A DNA stretch of 64,000 bases from Porticoccaceae bacterium. Its GTDB lineage: Bacteria; Pseudomonadota; Gammaproteobacteria; Pseudomonadales; Porticoccaceae. The translations under genes were made by a program, and so were the position numbers. The stretch lies in the NCBI GenBank assembly GCA_023229065.1, contig JALNZZ010000001.1, positions 1 through 64,000 of the forward strand, written 5' to 3'. The notes under the pieces were generated by a model, which saw nothing but the letters and a program-made list of their open reading frames with translations, searched no databases and had not been told where the DNA came from. Of this stretch, positions 25,765 through 36,723 are shown piece after piece; the first letter of the stretch is position 1; each line of letters begins with the position of its first letter.

Positions 25765-26700
25765 TCATTCAAGTCGATCACCGACGGTGAATAGGGTGGG
25801 GTTGCCGCGCAGGATGTCGGCCACTGGTAGACGCTTTTTGCCCGGCAGCTGGGCTTCGTGAATTTTCAGGGCGCCGCGCCCGCAAGCGACGGTGATACCG
25901 CCGTCCCCCACAGTGATCACTGTGCCTGGTGGTTTGTCGCTAACAATATCGACGGGAGCGGCGGCCCAGATGCGCAGATGCGCTTCGCCCAGACGAGCAA
26001 ATGCGACGGGAAAGGGGTTGAAGGCTCGCACCTGACGGTCGATATGCACAGCGTCCCGCTGCCAGTCGATGGCTGCCTCTTCCTTGGTGATCTTGGCGGC
26101 ATAGGTAGCGAGATTGCCATCTTGTGCGGTGGGTTGGAGTTCCCCTTTTGCCAGCAGGGTCAAGGTGTCAAGCAGGGCCGGAGGGCCCAGCTGTGCCAGG
26201 CGGTCGTGAAGACTGCCGCCGGTATCTTGGGCAGTGATGGGGCAGCGGATTTCCAGTAGCATATCACCGGTGTCGAGACCGGCGTCCATTTGCATGATTG
26301 TGATGCCGGTTTCGGTGTCGCCGGCCTCAATGGCCCGTTGGATGGGGGCGGCGCCGCGCCAGCGCGGCAGCAGGGAAGCGTGGACGTTGATGCAGCCAAA
26401 GCGGGGAATATCGAGTACTGCCTGGGGCAATAGTAGACCGTAGGCTACCACGATGAAGAGATCGGGTTTGAGGTTAGCCAGCTGGTGCTGGGCATCGGGA
26501 TCTCTCAGGCTGGGTGGCTGAAAAACTGGCAGGCTGTGATTTTGGGCCAATGCCTTGACCGGACTGGCGGTGAGCTTTTTGCCGCGTCCAGCGGGGCGGT
26601 CGGGCTGGGTAAAGACGCCGACCACGCGGCAGTTGGCGGCAATCAGGGCGTCCAGGTGGTGGGCGGCGAACTCAGGGGTGCCGCCAAAGACGATACGCAC
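25765..26700 (-). CDS. fmt: Methionyl-tRNA formyltransferase
   Basis: A 311-residue protein with the formyl-transfer domain (RIVFGGTPEFAAHHL start, FGCINVHASLLPRWRGAAPI with the catalytic Asn-His region, GITIMQMDAGLDTGDML) and the C-terminal tRNA-binding domain. It formylates initiator Met-tRNA; the product formyl group is removed by the deformylase encoded 18 bases upstream. Starts with GTG. Confidence 0.97.
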   Translation of the reverse strand: MRIVFGGTPEFAAHHLDALIAANCRVVGVFTQPDRPAGRGKKLTASPVKALAQNHSLPVFQPPSLRDPDAQHQLANLKPDLFIVVAYGLLLPQAVLDIPRFGCINVHASLLPRWRGAAPIQRAIEAGDTETGITIMQMDAGLDTGDMLLEIRCPITAQDTGGSLHDRLAQLGPPALLDTLTLLAKGELQPTAQDGNLATYAAKITKEEAAIDWQRDAVHIDRQVRAFNPFPVAFARLGEAHLRIWAAAPVDIVSDKPPGTVITVGDGGITVACGRGALKIHEAQLPGKKRLPVADILRGNPTLFTVGDRLE

Positions 26701-26718
26701 GGGGTTATCCTTGTAGGT

Positions 26719-27225
26719 TCAAGCCTGTTGGCGTTGTAGTTTTTCGAGTTTTTGACGGATGCGCTGCCGTTTGACAGGAGACAGGTAGTCAACGAACAGT
26801 TTGCCCTCCAGGTGGTCCAGTTCGTGCTGGATGCATACTGCCAGCAAGCCGTCGGGCTCCAGTTCAAAGGGGTTGCCGTCGCGGTCGAGAGCCTTGACGC
26901 GAATCTGGGCCGGGCGTGCTACATCTTCGTAGAATCCAGGTACCGATAAGCAGCCTTCCTGGTAGTCACGGCTTTCGTCGCCAATCACTTCCACTTCCGG
27001 GTTGATAAATACCAAAGGCTGGTTGCCCTCCTCCGAAATATCCATCACTACTACCCGCTCGTGGACATTGACCTGAGTCGCGGCGAGGCCGATACCGGGG
27101 GCCGCGTACATGGTCTCGAACATGTCGTCCACCAGCTGGCGGATGCGTTCGTCCACCTCGGCCACGGGGCGGGCGCGAGTGCGCAGGCGGGGGTCGGGAA
27201 ATTCAAGGATGGTGAGAATGGCCAT
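26719..27225 (-). CDS. def: Peptide deformylase
   Basis: A 168-residue metalloenzyme with all three deformylase motifs: [17 protein letters not shown] (metal-binding Cys) and QHELDHLEG (HExxH metal ligands). It removes the N-formyl group from new proteins. First gene of the leftward def-fmt-rsmB-trkA-trkH series. Its start codon abuts a pair of 15-base direct repeats. Confidence 0.97.
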   Translation of the reverse strand: MAILTILEFPDPRLRTRARPVAEVDERIRQLVDDMFETMYAAPGIGLAATQVNVHERVVVMDISEEGNQPLVFINPEVEVIGDESRDYQEGCLSVPGFYEDVARPAQIRVKALDRDGNPFELEPDGLLAVCIQHELDHLEGKLFVDYLSPVKRQRIRQKLEKLQRQQA

Positions 27226-27261
27226 AGTGTTCGTAACAGACAGATTAGTGTTCGCAACAGA
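27226..27261. repeat. Two 15-base direct repeats abutting the def start codon
   Basis: AGTGTTCGTAACAGA (27226-27240) and AGTGTTCGCAACAGA (27247-27261) differ at one base and have a 21-base period, about two helical turns. Each contains the small inverted repeat TGTT-N3-AACA. Their place right upstream of def suggests an operator or a leader element; that is inference. Confidence 0.6.
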
Positions 27262-27429
27262 TTTCTAGCAAAATGGCGCGGGCCACTGCTAACATTGGGT
27301 TCAGAATAACACCGGGACTCGCTGTCCGGGCCTCTGACAGGGCTTGCAAGGGAATCAAGCCTTGGGCAATCGCGAGCTTGTGGCAGGAAAGTATACATCA
27401 TTGAGGAACAGCACACAGGACGGCTCACG

Positions 27430-28476
27430 ATGAAAAGAATCCTACTGGCGCTGCTGGCGGTGTGGCTGCAGGTTGCGGCCGCAATGGCAGGCAGCGTGGA
27501 GCTCAAGGATGATGTTCCGGCTCGCTATACCGTAAAGGCCGGTGATACGCTGTGGGAGATTTCCACAGTGTTTTTGAAAAAGCCCTGGCAGTGGCCAGAA
27601 ATTTGGCAAGCCAACCCCCAAATTGCCAACCCCCAGCTGATTTATCCCGGTGATGTCATTGCGCTCACGTATGTGGATGGTCAGCCGCACCTGACCTTGG
27701 AGCGCAGTGGCCAGCCGGCTGAACACGCGGATGGTCGTACTGTGGTATTGCGGCCACAGGTTCGTGTATCGCCGCACGAGAATGTCATCCCCGCCCTGCC
27801 CTTGGGGGTGGTGAATAGCTTTCTGTCCCGTACCAGAATAGTGGAGGCTGGTGATCTGGAGAACGCCCCCTATGTCCTCGCCGGCCACGAGAAGCGTTTG
27901 ATATCCGGTATGGGCGACGACTTCTTCGCTCGCGGTGTGATGCCCGAGGGTGAGGACTTTCTCGGAATCTACCGCAAGGGCGACCCCTATATCGATCCCG
28001 ATACCCAGGAGCTGTTGGGGCTCAGGGCTGAAGACATCGGTTCAGCCCAGGTCAAGCGAGTCAGTGGCGAGGTCGCCACCTTGAAGACGACTCGCAGTGT
28101 GCGGGAAATCCGTGTCGGCGACCGTCTGTTGTCCCATGAAGAACGGCGCCTCAAGCCGGCTTTCTATCCTCAGGCTCCAGACGTGGATATCAAGGGCAAA
28201 ATAGTCTCGGTGGAAGGCGGTGTTAGCCAGGTGGGCCACCTGGATGTGGTCGCTATCAATCGTGGAGAGCGGGACGGTCTCCAGAGCGGTGATGTCCTTG
28301 GCATCTTCAAGCAGGGCGAGACCGTTCACGACCGTCTTGCTGGTGAACAGATTGTGCTGCCCTCAGAGCGGGCTGGTCTGCTGATGGTGTTTCGCAGCTT
28401 TGAAAAAATGAGCTTCGGCCTGGTGATGCATGCAGACCGTCCTCTGGCGGTTGGCGATGAGATTGCCAACCCCTGA
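27430..28476 (+). CDS. tsaP: LysM-domain periplasmic protein, TsaP-like
   Basis: A 348-residue protein with a signal peptide (first 20 residues) and one LysM peptidoglycan-binding domain (about 31-79: RYTVKAGDTLWEISTVFLKKPWQWPEIWQANP...LIYPGDVI). The rest resembles the C-terminal part of TsaP, which anchors the type IV pilus secretin PilQ to peptidoglycan. In Pseudomonas the same gene lies between def-fmt and dprA, as here. The symbol rests on this synteny and domain layout; pilus genes are not in the window. Confidence 0.78.
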   Translation: MKRILLALLAVWLQVAAAMAGSVELKDDVPARYTVKAGDTLWEISTVFLKKPWQWPEIWQANPQIANPQLIYPGDVIALTYVDGQPHLTLERSGQPAEHADGRTVVLRPQVRVSPHENVIPALPLGVVNSFLSRTRIVEAGDLENAPYVLAGHEKRLISGMGDDFFARGVMPEGEDFLGIYRKGDPYIDPDTQELLGLRAEDIGSAQVKRVSGEVATLKTTRSVREIRVGDRLLSHEERRLKPAFYPQAPDVDIKGKIVSVEGGVSQVGHLDVVAINRGERDGLQSGDVLGIFKQGETVHDRLAGEQIVLPSERAGLLMVFRSFEKMSFGLVMHADRPLAVGDEIANP

Positions 28477-28567
28477 CAGCTGTTGTACCGGCAGGCAGAC
28501 CAGGTAGATACTCTTTTAATTGCCGTCCGGCGTTGCCGGGCCTTGGTTCCAGGGAGGGAACAGATAA

Positions 28568-29653
28568 ATGGCCGACCATGCTGCACTGGTACTGATGCAG
28601 GTACCTCAGATCACGCCGGCGCTGATGCGCTTGGCGATTAGCACCTTCGCCGACCTCAAGACTTTTCTTGCTGCGTCTCCAGAAGATTGCCCGGCGCCGC
28701 TTCTCCCTGTTCATGCCGCTTACCATCTCAACCCTGCCCGGTATCACGCTGCTGCTGCACAATTGGCTGAGCGGCTCGCAGTGGAGGATATCGGAACCCT
28801 GGTACTGGGGGAGTCCGGCTACCCAGCCCTGCTGGCGGAAATTCAGCGTCCTCCACCACTGCTTTTCGTGCGCGGGGATCCCGCTGTACTGTCGCTGCCA
28901 CAGTTGGCCATAGTCGGCAGCCGCCACGCCAGCAGCGGTGGGCTTCACAACGCTCGCATTTTTGCTGCCGAGCTGGCGGCGAGTGGCTTTGTCATCACCA
29001 GTGGGCTGGCACTGGGAGTGGACGGTGCCGCGCATCGCGGCGCGTTGGAGCGGGGGAAAACCGTCGCGGTGCTCGGTACGGGCATTGATATCTGTTATCC
29101 CCACCAGCACCGCAAATTGGCGCAAGCAATTCTCGCTGGTGGTGGAGCTCTGGTGAGTGAGTTTCCCCTGGGGTTGACGCCGAGGCGGGAAAATTTTCCT
29201 CAGCGCAATCGTATTATCAGCGGCCTCGGTTTGGGGGTGCTGGTGGTCGAAGCGGCCAGAGGAAGCGGCTCGCTGATCACTGCGCGGCAGGCGATGGAGC
29301 AGGGCCGAGAGGTATTCGCGATACCTGGCTCGGTACACAACCCCCAGGCCAGAGGTTGCCACTGGCTGATTCGCGAGGGCGCCACCTTGGTGGAAAGTGT
29401 GGGTGATATTGTGGAGCACCTCGGTGGCCTGCTGGCCTACAAAGCAGAGGAGGTGGCCCCTGACGTACCCGCCGTTGCGACGGAAGATGAAGCTCGCCTG
29501 CTGACAGCCATGGGCTACGATCCAGTGAGTCCCGACACCCTAGTGGAGCGCACCGGCTTTGCCATCGCACATCTGACTGGCCTGCTGGTCGGCCTGGAGC
29601 TGCGCGGAGTGGTAGAAAGTGTTATGGGCGGGCTTTATCTGCGCCAGCGTTGA
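28568..29653 (+). CDS. dprA: DNA-processing protein DprA
   Basis: A 361-residue protein with a SAM-like N-terminus, the Rossmann DprA core (LAIVGSRHASSGGLHNA, ITSGLALGVDGAAHRGAL, VAVLGTGIDICYPHQH, FPQRNRIISGL) and a C-terminal winged helix (about 300-361). It protects incoming single-stranded DNA and loads RecA in natural transformation. The AGGGAGGGAACAG stretch upstream gives a good ribosome site. Confidence 0.95.
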   Translation: MADHAALVLMQVPQITPALMRLAISTFADLKTFLAASPEDCPAPLLPVHAAYHLNPARYHAAAAQLAERLAVEDIGTLVLGESGYPALLAEIQRPPPLLFVRGDPAVLSLPQLAIVGSRHASSGGLHNARIFAAELAASGFVITSGLALGVDGAAHRGALERGKTVAVLGTGIDICYPHQHRKLAQAILAGGGALVSEFPLGLTPRRENFPQRNRIISGLGLGVLVVEAARGSGSLITARQAMEQGREVFAIPGSVHNPQARGCHWLIREGATLVESVGDIVEHLGGLLAYKAEEVAPDVPAVATEDEARLLTAMGYDPVSPDTLVERTGFAIAHLTGLLVGLELRGVVESVMGGLYLRQR

Positions 29654-29710
29654 TTGCCGCTTTTGCCTATTTGCGGTAGCCTCAGCGGCTTGACCATTGT
29701 CACCACGCCC

Positions 29711-30298
29711 ATGAACTCAGCCACCTTCGCCTGTTGGACCCGGCACTACCGTATCCGTCGCGCCGCCCAGGCGATCGCTGCCGGCGGGGTGGTGGCCTAC
29801 CCCACTGAAGCAGTCTGGGGGCTGGGTTGCGACCCCCTTAATCGCGAGGCAGTGATGCGGGTTCTTGAGCTCAAGGGCAGGAAGGTGGCCAAGGGAGTGA
29901 TTCTGATCGCCGCCGAACTGGATCAGCTATTACCGTTTATTGGTACCCTCGATGCTGCCGAGCACCAGCGTTTGGCGGTGGCGGGCAACAGGGCAGTGAC
30001 CTGGGTCGTACCCGCCAGTGCACAAGCGCCGGCCTGGGTCACCGGCGGTCGCGATACCATTGCTGTACGCATTACTCGCCACCCGGTGGCGGCAGCTCTA
30101 AGTCGTGTGGTGGGCACTGCGTTGGTTTCTACCTCGGCCAACCCCCAGGGGCATCTGCCCGCGCGCAGTGCCATGAAGGTTCACCAGTATTTTCGCGGCC
30201 GCCTCGCAGATATTACCCCCGGTGCGGTGGGGCGGGCTGCCAAACCCAGTGAGATCCGCGATATTCGCACGGGGCACATTCTCAGGTCTGGGGGGTGA
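29711..30298 (+). CDS. tsaC: Threonylcarbamoyl-AMP synthase
   Basis: YrdC/Sua5-family protein of 195 residues (VVAYPTEAVWGLGCDPLN, LKGRKVAKGVILIAA, TWVVPASAQAP, ALVSTSANPQG). It makes threonylcarbamoyl-AMP from threonine, bicarbonate and ATP for the t6A modification of ANN-decoding tRNAs. The length fits the short TsaC form without the Sua5 extension. The start at 29711 matches the family; the open upstream frame lies between the genes. No clear Shine-Dalgarno sequence is seen. Confidence 0.93.
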   Translation: MNSATFACWTRHYRIRRAAQAIAAGGVVAYPTEAVWGLGCDPLNREAVMRVLELKGRKVAKGVILIAAELDQLLPFIGTLDAAEHQRLAVAGNRAVTWVVPASAQAPAWVTGGRDTIAVRITRHPVAAALSRVVGTALVSTSANPQGHLPARSAMKVHQYFRGRLADITPGAVGRAAKPSEIRDIRTGHILRSGG

Positions 30299-30329
30299 GG
30301 TTATGCGGACAGGCTTTTTCAAGGAGTAG

Positions 30330-31247
<918 letters not shown>

Positions 31248-31256
31248 GGTGGGCCG

Positions 31257-32090
31257 ATGACCGACAGTTATGCTGTGTTCGGCAATCCCATTGCCCACTC
31301 TCGCTCGCCGGAGATTCACAGCCGCTTTGCCGAAGCGACAGGTCAGGAGATGGCCTATCACCGCCAGCTGGTACCAGTGGATGGTTTTGTCGAAGCTGCT
31401 GAAGCGTTTTTTCGCAGTGGCGGCAAAGGACTCAATATTACCCTGCCCTTCAAGCAGGAAGCCTTTGCCTGGGCGACGGAACTGACATCGCGAGCCCGCC
31501 GGGCCGGCGCGGTGAACACCTTGGTGCCACTGGAGAGTGGCGCTATTCTGGGTGATAACACCGATGGCGCTGGTATGGTGCGCGACATGCTTGCGAATCA
31601 TGAATGGGGCCTGGCCGCCCGTCGGGTACTGATACTCGGTGCCGGTGGTGCTGTGCGCGGTGTGTTGGAGCCACTGCTGGCGGAGCGACCGGCGGCGGTG
31701 ACTATCGCCAATCGCACTGCGGCCAAGGCGCTGGAGCTGGCAGGGGCATTCAGTGAGCTGGGCGTGGTAGAAGGTTGTGGCTACGAGGGTTTGGCTGGAA
31801 GGTCGTTTGAGGTAGTGATCAATGGCACCAGCGCCAGTTTGGCTGGCGATTTGCCGCCCCTGCCCGAGGACCTGTTGGCCCCCGGCGCTCGCTGTTACGA
31901 CATGGCTTACGGGCGCGAGCCCACGGTGTTCATGGCGTGGGCGGAGCGCCACGGTGCCGCCGCTGTGGCGGACGGCCTGGGTATGTTGGTGGAGCAAGCG
32001 GCGGAAGCGTTTTTGTTGTGGCGGGGGGTGCGCCCCGAGACCGTGCCGGTGATAGAGGCTCTGCGGGCAGACCTGGCATCAGCCGTCTGA
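31257..32090 (+). CDS. aroE: Shikimate dehydrogenase
   Basis: A 277-residue NADP-dependent enzyme with the shikimate-binding N-terminus ([17 protein letters not shown]), the catalytic [14 protein letters not shown] and NTDGAGM, and a Rossmann domain ([25 protein letters not shown]). It reduces 3-dehydroshikimate in aromatic amino acid synthesis. It lies 9 bases after hemF; its end overlaps the convergent carbonic-anhydrase-like gene by 12 bases. Confidence 0.97.
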   Translation: MTDSYAVFGNPIAHSRSPEIHSRFAEATGQEMAYHRQLVPVDGFVEAAEAFFRSGGKGLNITLPFKQEAFAWATELTSRARRAGAVNTLVPLESGAILGDNTDGAGMVRDMLANHEWGLAARRVLILGAGGAVRGVLEPLLAERPAAVTIANRTAAKALELAGAFSELGVVEGCGYEGLAGRSFEVVINGTSASLAGDLPPLPEDLLAPGARCYDMAYGREPTVFMAWAERHGAAAVADGLGMLVEQAAEAFLLWRGVRPETVPVIEALRADLASAV

Positions 32091-32642
32091 CGACTGGCTG
32101 GCCTCCTCTGCCAAATACTGGTCTTTCAGCTTGACGTAGTTCAGCGGCGAATAAGTAAAGAATTTCCGTTCAGAGTCCTTGAGCGGGCGGCCCTGTTTGC
32201 AGGGATTGCCAACATAGACAAAGCCGCTTTCCAGGGTTTTGCCGGGTGGGACCATGCAGCCGGCACCGATAATGACTTCATCCTCTACCACCGCACCATC
32301 GTTGACGATAGCGCCATTGCCCACCAGGATGCGGTTGCCCAAGGTGCAGCCATGCAGGATGGCGCGGTGGCCGATTATCACGTCATCCCCGATGGTCAGC
32401 GGCCAGCCGCCGGGGTTGAAGTCGCTGGCATGGGTGATGTGCAGGACAGCATTGTCCTGAACGTTTGAGCGGTGGCCGATACGAATGCGGTGCATATCGC
32501 CGCGAATGACTGCACCGGGCCAAACGGAGACATCGTCACCAAGCTCTACGTCGCCGATGACGGTGGCTGCGGGGTCGATATAGGTTCGCTGGCCGAGACG
32601 GGGAGTTTTGCCGCCAAATGAGCGGATGGATGAGCGGGACAT
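32079..32642 (-). CDS. Gamma-carbonic anhydrase-like hexapeptide protein
   Basis: A 187-residue left-handed beta-helix protein with repeated hexapeptides and metal-ligand-type histidines ([21 protein letters not shown]), as in YrdA/CaiE/PaaY-like gamma-carbonic anhydrases. Whether it hydrates CO2 or only keeps the fold is not known for many members. The start at 32642 is the conserved [17 protein letters not shown]; the in-frame extension upstream has no similarity. Confidence 0.9.
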   Translation of the reverse strand: MSRSSIRSFGGKTPRLGQRTYIDPAATVIGDVELGDDVSVWPGAVIRGDMHRIRIGHRSNVQDNAVLHITHASDFNPGGWPLTIGDDVIIGHRAILHGCTLGNRILVGNGAIVNDGAVVEDEVIIGAGCMVPPGKTLESGFVYVGNPCKQGRPLKDSERKFFTYSPLNYVKLKDQYLAEEASQSSDG

Positions 32643-32715
32643 GGCGGATTCCTGTGCTGCCTGATGCGGGAGGGCTATAATAAGCTTCCGCGGGGCTGAA
32701 TCAAGAGTGGTGTCT

Positions 32716-32955
32716 ATGACTGTGGTAAAACGTTTTATCGCCGGGGCCGTGTGTCCGCGTTGCGCGGCTATGGACCGCATCGTGATGTACAGCGAGAACG
32801 GCAAGCAGTTCCGCGAGTGTGTCAGCTGTGGTTATCGTGACGAAATGCTCCTCCAATCCTCCCCTCGAGAGCTGGATACTCGAGTCAATCGCAGTGAGGA
32901 AGAGCGCCGCGACGAGGTTCGACCAGTGAAACTAATAGATCCTAAAGCTGTTTGA
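32716..32955 (+). CDS. yheV: YheV-family putative zinc ribbon protein
   Basis: A 79-residue protein with two CxxC pairs (CPRC and CVSC) forming a probable zinc ribbon; the start MTVVKRFIAGAVCPRCAAMD is typical of the YheV family. Function unknown. An upstream in-frame start adds only three residues. Confidence 0.85.
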   Translation: MTVVKRFIAGAVCPRCAAMDRIVMYSENGKQFRECVSCGYRDEMLLQSSPRELDTRVNRSEEERRDEVRPVKLIDPKAV

Positions 32956-33023
32956 CCTGCCGGCGCTGAAGGGAGGAGCCTACCTTTCCAGCCTTGCCGT
33001 TTCTTGTGCTCTGTCTCACTTCT

Positions 33024-33659
33024 TTAATGAATCGTCGGCGGCAGCCGGAAGATATCTCCCGCCAGGCTATCCTGTAAGCACGGCCAGCGCTGCATCAGCG
33101 CTTTTGTCAAAGTGGCCGATGGTGCTTTCTGTCCCGCAGCCGGTGATGGCGGCGCCCAGCCGCTGACTAAATCACTGCTCAGCAGGCTCGCGGCGCTGTC
33201 CAACTGATTGGCGAAGCCTTCACCGATCAGTTGGTGGATCACCAGGTTGGAGCGCGTGCTATCAAGGGGAATTAAGGCTTGTCCATGGACCACCAGGTGG
33301 TGGTCGCTGGTTTCCTCAATCAGTCGATGAGCCAGGTAGGCGCTACTCATGGCGCCATTCAATCCCAGGTGACCTTGGAGCAGTGGCGGGGGGCGAGCAA
33401 ATAGTTCTCCGCAGCTATTTGCCAGTACTTCTGCTCTGTCCTCGGTGCCCTGCAGGGCGTTGAGTTCGAGCAGGGCGTCGAGAATATCTGGCAACCGCCT
33501 GACATACTGAGTGACGAAGTCGAGCAGCTCGCTAGCGCGGGGCGCAATGGTGCCGTGGAGGCTGTGCAGCCGACTTCGTAGCAGCTGGCTCAGCTCGCCG
33601 GTCCGCTGCTCGTGGTGTTCGGCATTTGCGATGATGGTGCGTAGATTGACGGTATCCAT
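33024..33659 (-). CDS. Conserved hypothetical protein next to the cytochrome oxidase genes
   Basis: I do not recognise a function. The 211-residue product from ATG 33659 appears soluble and helical, with long amphipathic stretches (TIIANAEHHEQRTGELSQLLRSRL, DILDALLELNAL) and no signal peptide. An upstream in-frame start would add a hydrophobic stretch (LLYALWFFAIWHYGASFFF) but has poor support. A hypothetical gene of similar size lies before coxB in Pseudomonas, from memory. Confidence 0.6.
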   Translation of the reverse strand: MDTVNLRTIIANAEHHEQRTGELSQLLRSRLHSLHGTIAPRASELLDFVTQYVRRLPDILDALLELNALQGTEDRAEVLANSCGELFARPPPLLQGHLGLNGAMSSAYLAHRLIEETSDHHLVVHGQALIPLDSTRSNLVIHQLIGEGFANQLDSAASLLSSDLVSGWAPPSPAAGQKAPSATLTKALMQRWPCLQDSLAGDIFRLPPTIH

Positions 33660-33964
33660 GAAGAAAAAGCTAGCTCCGTAGTGCCAGATTGCAAAGAACC
33701 AAAGTGCATATAAGAGGCTCTTCAAGATTGAGTCTGTCTCGCCAAGGCCCGTCTGGCCTACAAACAAGCAGTTTTTGGGTGCTTTATTATCCCGAGGAAA
33801 AAAGCCTGTTTATTTGCGCTGGATCATGGTTTTTCTACCGTGACTGTCGCGGAATTGTTCTGCTATACTCGGGCGACTGTCCGGGTAGACAGCGCTTTTT
33901 CTTGCTACGGCACTTCTGCACGGAGACGAGAACTCTACTAAATTAATAATGGAGAAAACGGGCG
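33660..33964. other. Promoter region upstream of coxB
   Basis: A 305-base divergent spacer. Facing coxB, TATACT (33864-33869) with GTGACT (33840-33845) 18 bases upstream is a plausible sigma-70 pair, leaving a leader of about 90 bases. AATGGAG precedes the coxB start. No other element recognised. Confidence 0.45.
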
Positions 33965-35119
33965 ATGCTAGCTAATGCCAAGCAGTTCATCATGCGCGTG
34001 CTTACTCCTTTTCTGCTATTTCCATTGGCTGCCGCCGCCCAGGCGCAACAGAGTGGAACATGGCGAGAGGTGTTAAACATGACGCCGGGCGTCACGGAAG
34101 TGAGTCGGCAAATCTACGATCTACACATGATTATCCTCTGGATCTGTGTAGCAATAGGTACAGCGGTATTTGCCGTGATGTTCTACAGTGTGATAGTGCA
34201 TCGGAAGTCTCGGGGTTATAAAGCAGCAAACTTTCATGAAAGCACTACCGTAGAAATCATCTGGACCGTCGTCCCCGCTCTTATTCTCGTCATCATCGCC
34301 ATCCCCGCCACCAAAACCCTCGTCAATCTCTACGATACTTCCGATGCTGAACTGGACGTCAAAGTTACTGGTTACCAGTGGCGTTGGCAGTACGAGTATC
34401 TGGGCGAGGGCGTGCAGTTTATGAGCGATCTGTCATCCAGTAATGACCAGATCTATAACCGTGAAGAAAAAGGTGAGTTCTATCTCGCTGAGGTCACCGA
34501 GCCGCTGGTGATTCCTGTCGATACCAAAGTGAGATTTCTGATCACTGCCAACGATGTTATCCACTCCTGGTGGATGACCGACTTCGGGGTCAAGAAGGAC
34601 GCTATACCAGGCTATATCAATGAAACCTGGGCACGAGTCGATAAAACCGGTGTGTATCGCGGTTATTGTGCCGAGCTGTGTGGTCAGGGCCATGCCTTTA
34701 TGCCGGTGGTAGTTCATGTGGTGGAAAAGGACGAGTTCGCTCAGTGGCTCGATGATAAAAAAGCCGAAGCCGAAACTCTTCGCGAGTTGGCATCCCAGCA
34801 GTTTTCCCTGGAAGAGCTGATGGAGCGCGGCGAAGGTGTTCACAACCGTACTTGCTCTGCTTGTCACCAGACCAGCGGTGAAGGCATTGCCGGCGTGTTC
34901 CCACCTATTAAGGGAAGCGCTCTGGCTTTGGGACCTGTAGAAGACCACATGAATATCGTGGTGAATGGTTCTCCCGGCACCGCCATGCAGGCGTTCGGCG
35001 GTCAGCTCTCCGAGGTGGATATCGCCGCGGTGCTTACCTACCAGCGCAATGCCTGGGGTAACGACACCGGCGATGTGGTCCAGCCCGTCGATGTTCTCAT
35101 GTTCAAACAGGGCCAGTAA
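33965..35119 (+). CDS. coxB: Cytochrome c oxidase subunit II with C-terminal cytochrome c domain
   Basis: A 384-residue protein: signal peptide (to about AQAQQ), two membrane helices (about 55-80 and 95-120), a periplasmic cupredoxin domain with the CuA ligands (HSWWMTDFGVK and CAELCGQGHAFM) and a fused cytochrome c domain with one heme site (CSACH). The fused heme domain passes electrons to CuA and makes this a caa3-like arrangement. First gene of the oxidase operon. Confidence 0.96.
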   Translation: MLANAKQFIMRVLTPFLLFPLAAAAQAQQSGTWREVLNMTPGVTEVSRQIYDLHMIILWICVAIGTAVFAVMFYSVIVHRKSRGYKAANFHESTTVEIIWTVVPALILVIIAIPATKTLVNLYDTSDAELDVKVTGYQWRWQYEYLGEGVQFMSDLSSSNDQIYNREEKGEFYLAEVTEPLVIPVDTKVRFLITANDVIHSWWMTDFGVKKDAIPGYINETWARVDKTGVYRGYCAELCGQGHAFMPVVVHVVEKDEFAQWLDDKKAEAETLRELASQQFSLEELMERGEGVHNRTCSACHQTSGEGIAGVFPPIKGSALALGPVEDHMNIVVNGSPGTAMQAFGGQLSEVDIAAVLTYQRNAWGNDTGDVVQPVDVLMFKQGQ

Positions 35120-35134
35120 CGGAGGATTAAAGTC

Positions 35135-36688
35135 ATGGCACACGGTCCCGCTAAAGGTATTGGTCGCTGGCTCTTCACCACGAACCATAAAGACATTGGC
35201 ACAATGTATCTTTGGTTCAGCTTTTCCATGTTCTTTCTGGGTGGCTTTTTCGCGATGGTTATTCGCGCTGAATTATTTGCCCCTGGTATGCAGCTCGTCG
35301 ACCCCAACTTTTTCAACCAGATGACTACCATGCACGGGCTGGTAATGGTGTTCGGCGCCATCATGCCCGCCTTCGTGGGGTTGGCCAACTGGATGATTCC
35401 ACTGCAGATTGGCGCGCCTGATATGGCTCTGCCGAGAATGAATAACCTGAGTTTCTGGATTCTGCCCTGTGCGTTCATCGTTTTGGCGTCCACACTATTT
35501 ATGGAGGGCGGTGCTCCCAACTTTGGTTGGACTTTCTATGCGCCTCTCTCCACTACCTATGCGCCAGCGTCGGTAAATTACTTTATCTTCGCTCTCCACA
35601 TCATGGGCGCGTCGTCGATCATGGGCTCCATCAATATCATCGCCACTATTCTCAATATGCGTGCCCCCGGTATGACGCTGATGAAAATGCCGATGTTCGC
35701 TTGGACCTGGCTTATCACTGCCTTCCTGTTAGTAGCGGTGATGCCGGTACTGGCTGGCGCTGTTACCATGATTTTGATGGATATTAACTTCGGTACCAGT
35801 TTCTTCGACGCCGCTGGTGGCGGGGACCCGGTGTTGTTCCAGCATGTCTTCTGGTTCTTCGGGCACCCCGAGGTATACATCATCATCCTCCCTGCTTTTG
35901 GTGTGATTTCTGCAATTATCCCCACCTTTAGTCGCAAGCCGCTGTTTGGCTATTCATCCATGGTGTATGCCACTGCAGCCATTGCCTTCCTGTCCTTTAT
36001 CGTGTGGGCGCACCACATGTTTACGGTCGGAATGCCGATCGCAGGTGAGCTGTATTTTATGTATGCCACCATGCTGATCGCGGTGCCCACTGGCGTGAAA
36101 GTGTTTAACTGGGTGACCACCATGTTCAGGGGGTCAATCAGCCTGGAAACCCCAATGCTGTTTGCCATTGCCTTTGTGATCCTGTTTACCATCGGTGGTT
36201 TCACTGGTGTGATGCTGGCGCTCGCACCGGCAGATATCCAGTACCACGATACCTACTTTGTGGTGGCTCACTTCCACTATGTGATGGTGGCCGGTGCGGT
36301 ATTCTCGGGGACTGGCGCTGTCTACTACTGGCTGCCCAAATGGTGTGGCCGCATGTATAACGAGGCGCTGGGCAAAGTGCAGTTCTGGCTTGCATTCATC
36401 GGCTTCAACATCGCTTTCTTCCCGCAGCACTTCCTGGGGCTAGCCGGTATGCCCCGTCGCTACGCCGATTACTCCTTGCAGTTTGCCGATTGGAATATGG
36501 TGTCCAGCGTGGGCGCTTTTATGTACGGCGCGGCGCAGGTGCTGCTTCTTTACAACGTGCTGAGCACCGTTATCGCGGGCAAGAAGGTGACTGAGCCCAA
36601 GACGTGGGAAGGGGCGGAAGGCCTGGAGTGGACAGTGCCAACACCTGCTCCCTACCACACTTTCACTACGCCACCCGAGGTGAAGTGA
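35135..36688 (+). CDS. coxA: Cytochrome c oxidase subunit I
   Basis: A 517-residue membrane protein with 12 hydrophobic segments and the heme-copper oxidase signatures: [10 protein letters not shown] (heme a ligand), [17 protein letters not shown] (CuB His and the His-Tyr cross-link region), WAHHMFTVG (CuB His pair) and [15 protein letters not shown] (heme a3 and heme a ligands). It reduces oxygen to water and pumps protons. It lies 15 bases after coxB. Confidence 0.98.
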   Translation: MAHGPAKGIGRWLFTTNHKDIGTMYLWFSFSMFFLGGFFAMVIRAELFAPGMQLVDPNFFNQMTTMHGLVMVFGAIMPAFVGLANWMIPLQIGAPDMALPRMNNLSFWILPCAFIVLASTLFMEGGAPNFGWTFYAPLSTTYAPASVNYFIFALHIMGASSIMGSINIIATILNMRAPGMTLMKMPMFAWTWLITAFLLVAVMPVLAGAVTMILMDINFGTSFFDAAGGGDPVLFQHVFWFFGHPEVYIIILPAFGVISAIIPTFSRKPLFGYSSMVYATAAIAFLSFIVWAHHMFTVGMPIAGELYFMYATMLIAVPTGVKVFNWVTTMFRGSISLETPMLFAIAFVILFTIGGFTGVMLALAPADIQYHDTYFVVAHFHYVMVAGAVFSGTGAVYYWLPKWCGRMYNEALGKVQFWLAFIGFNIAFFPQHFLGLAGMPRRYADYSLQFADWNMVSSVGAFMYGAAQVLLLYNVLSTVIAGKKVTEPKTWEGAEGLEWTVPTPAPYHTFTTPPEVK

Positions 36689-36723
36689 CTACACTGTAAC
36701 TGTAGCAACGAGAGGAGGTAAGC

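Noticed and set aside
28307..29419. 370-codon open frame antisense to dprA
   Set aside because: Covers conserved dprA sequence and has no family resemblance.
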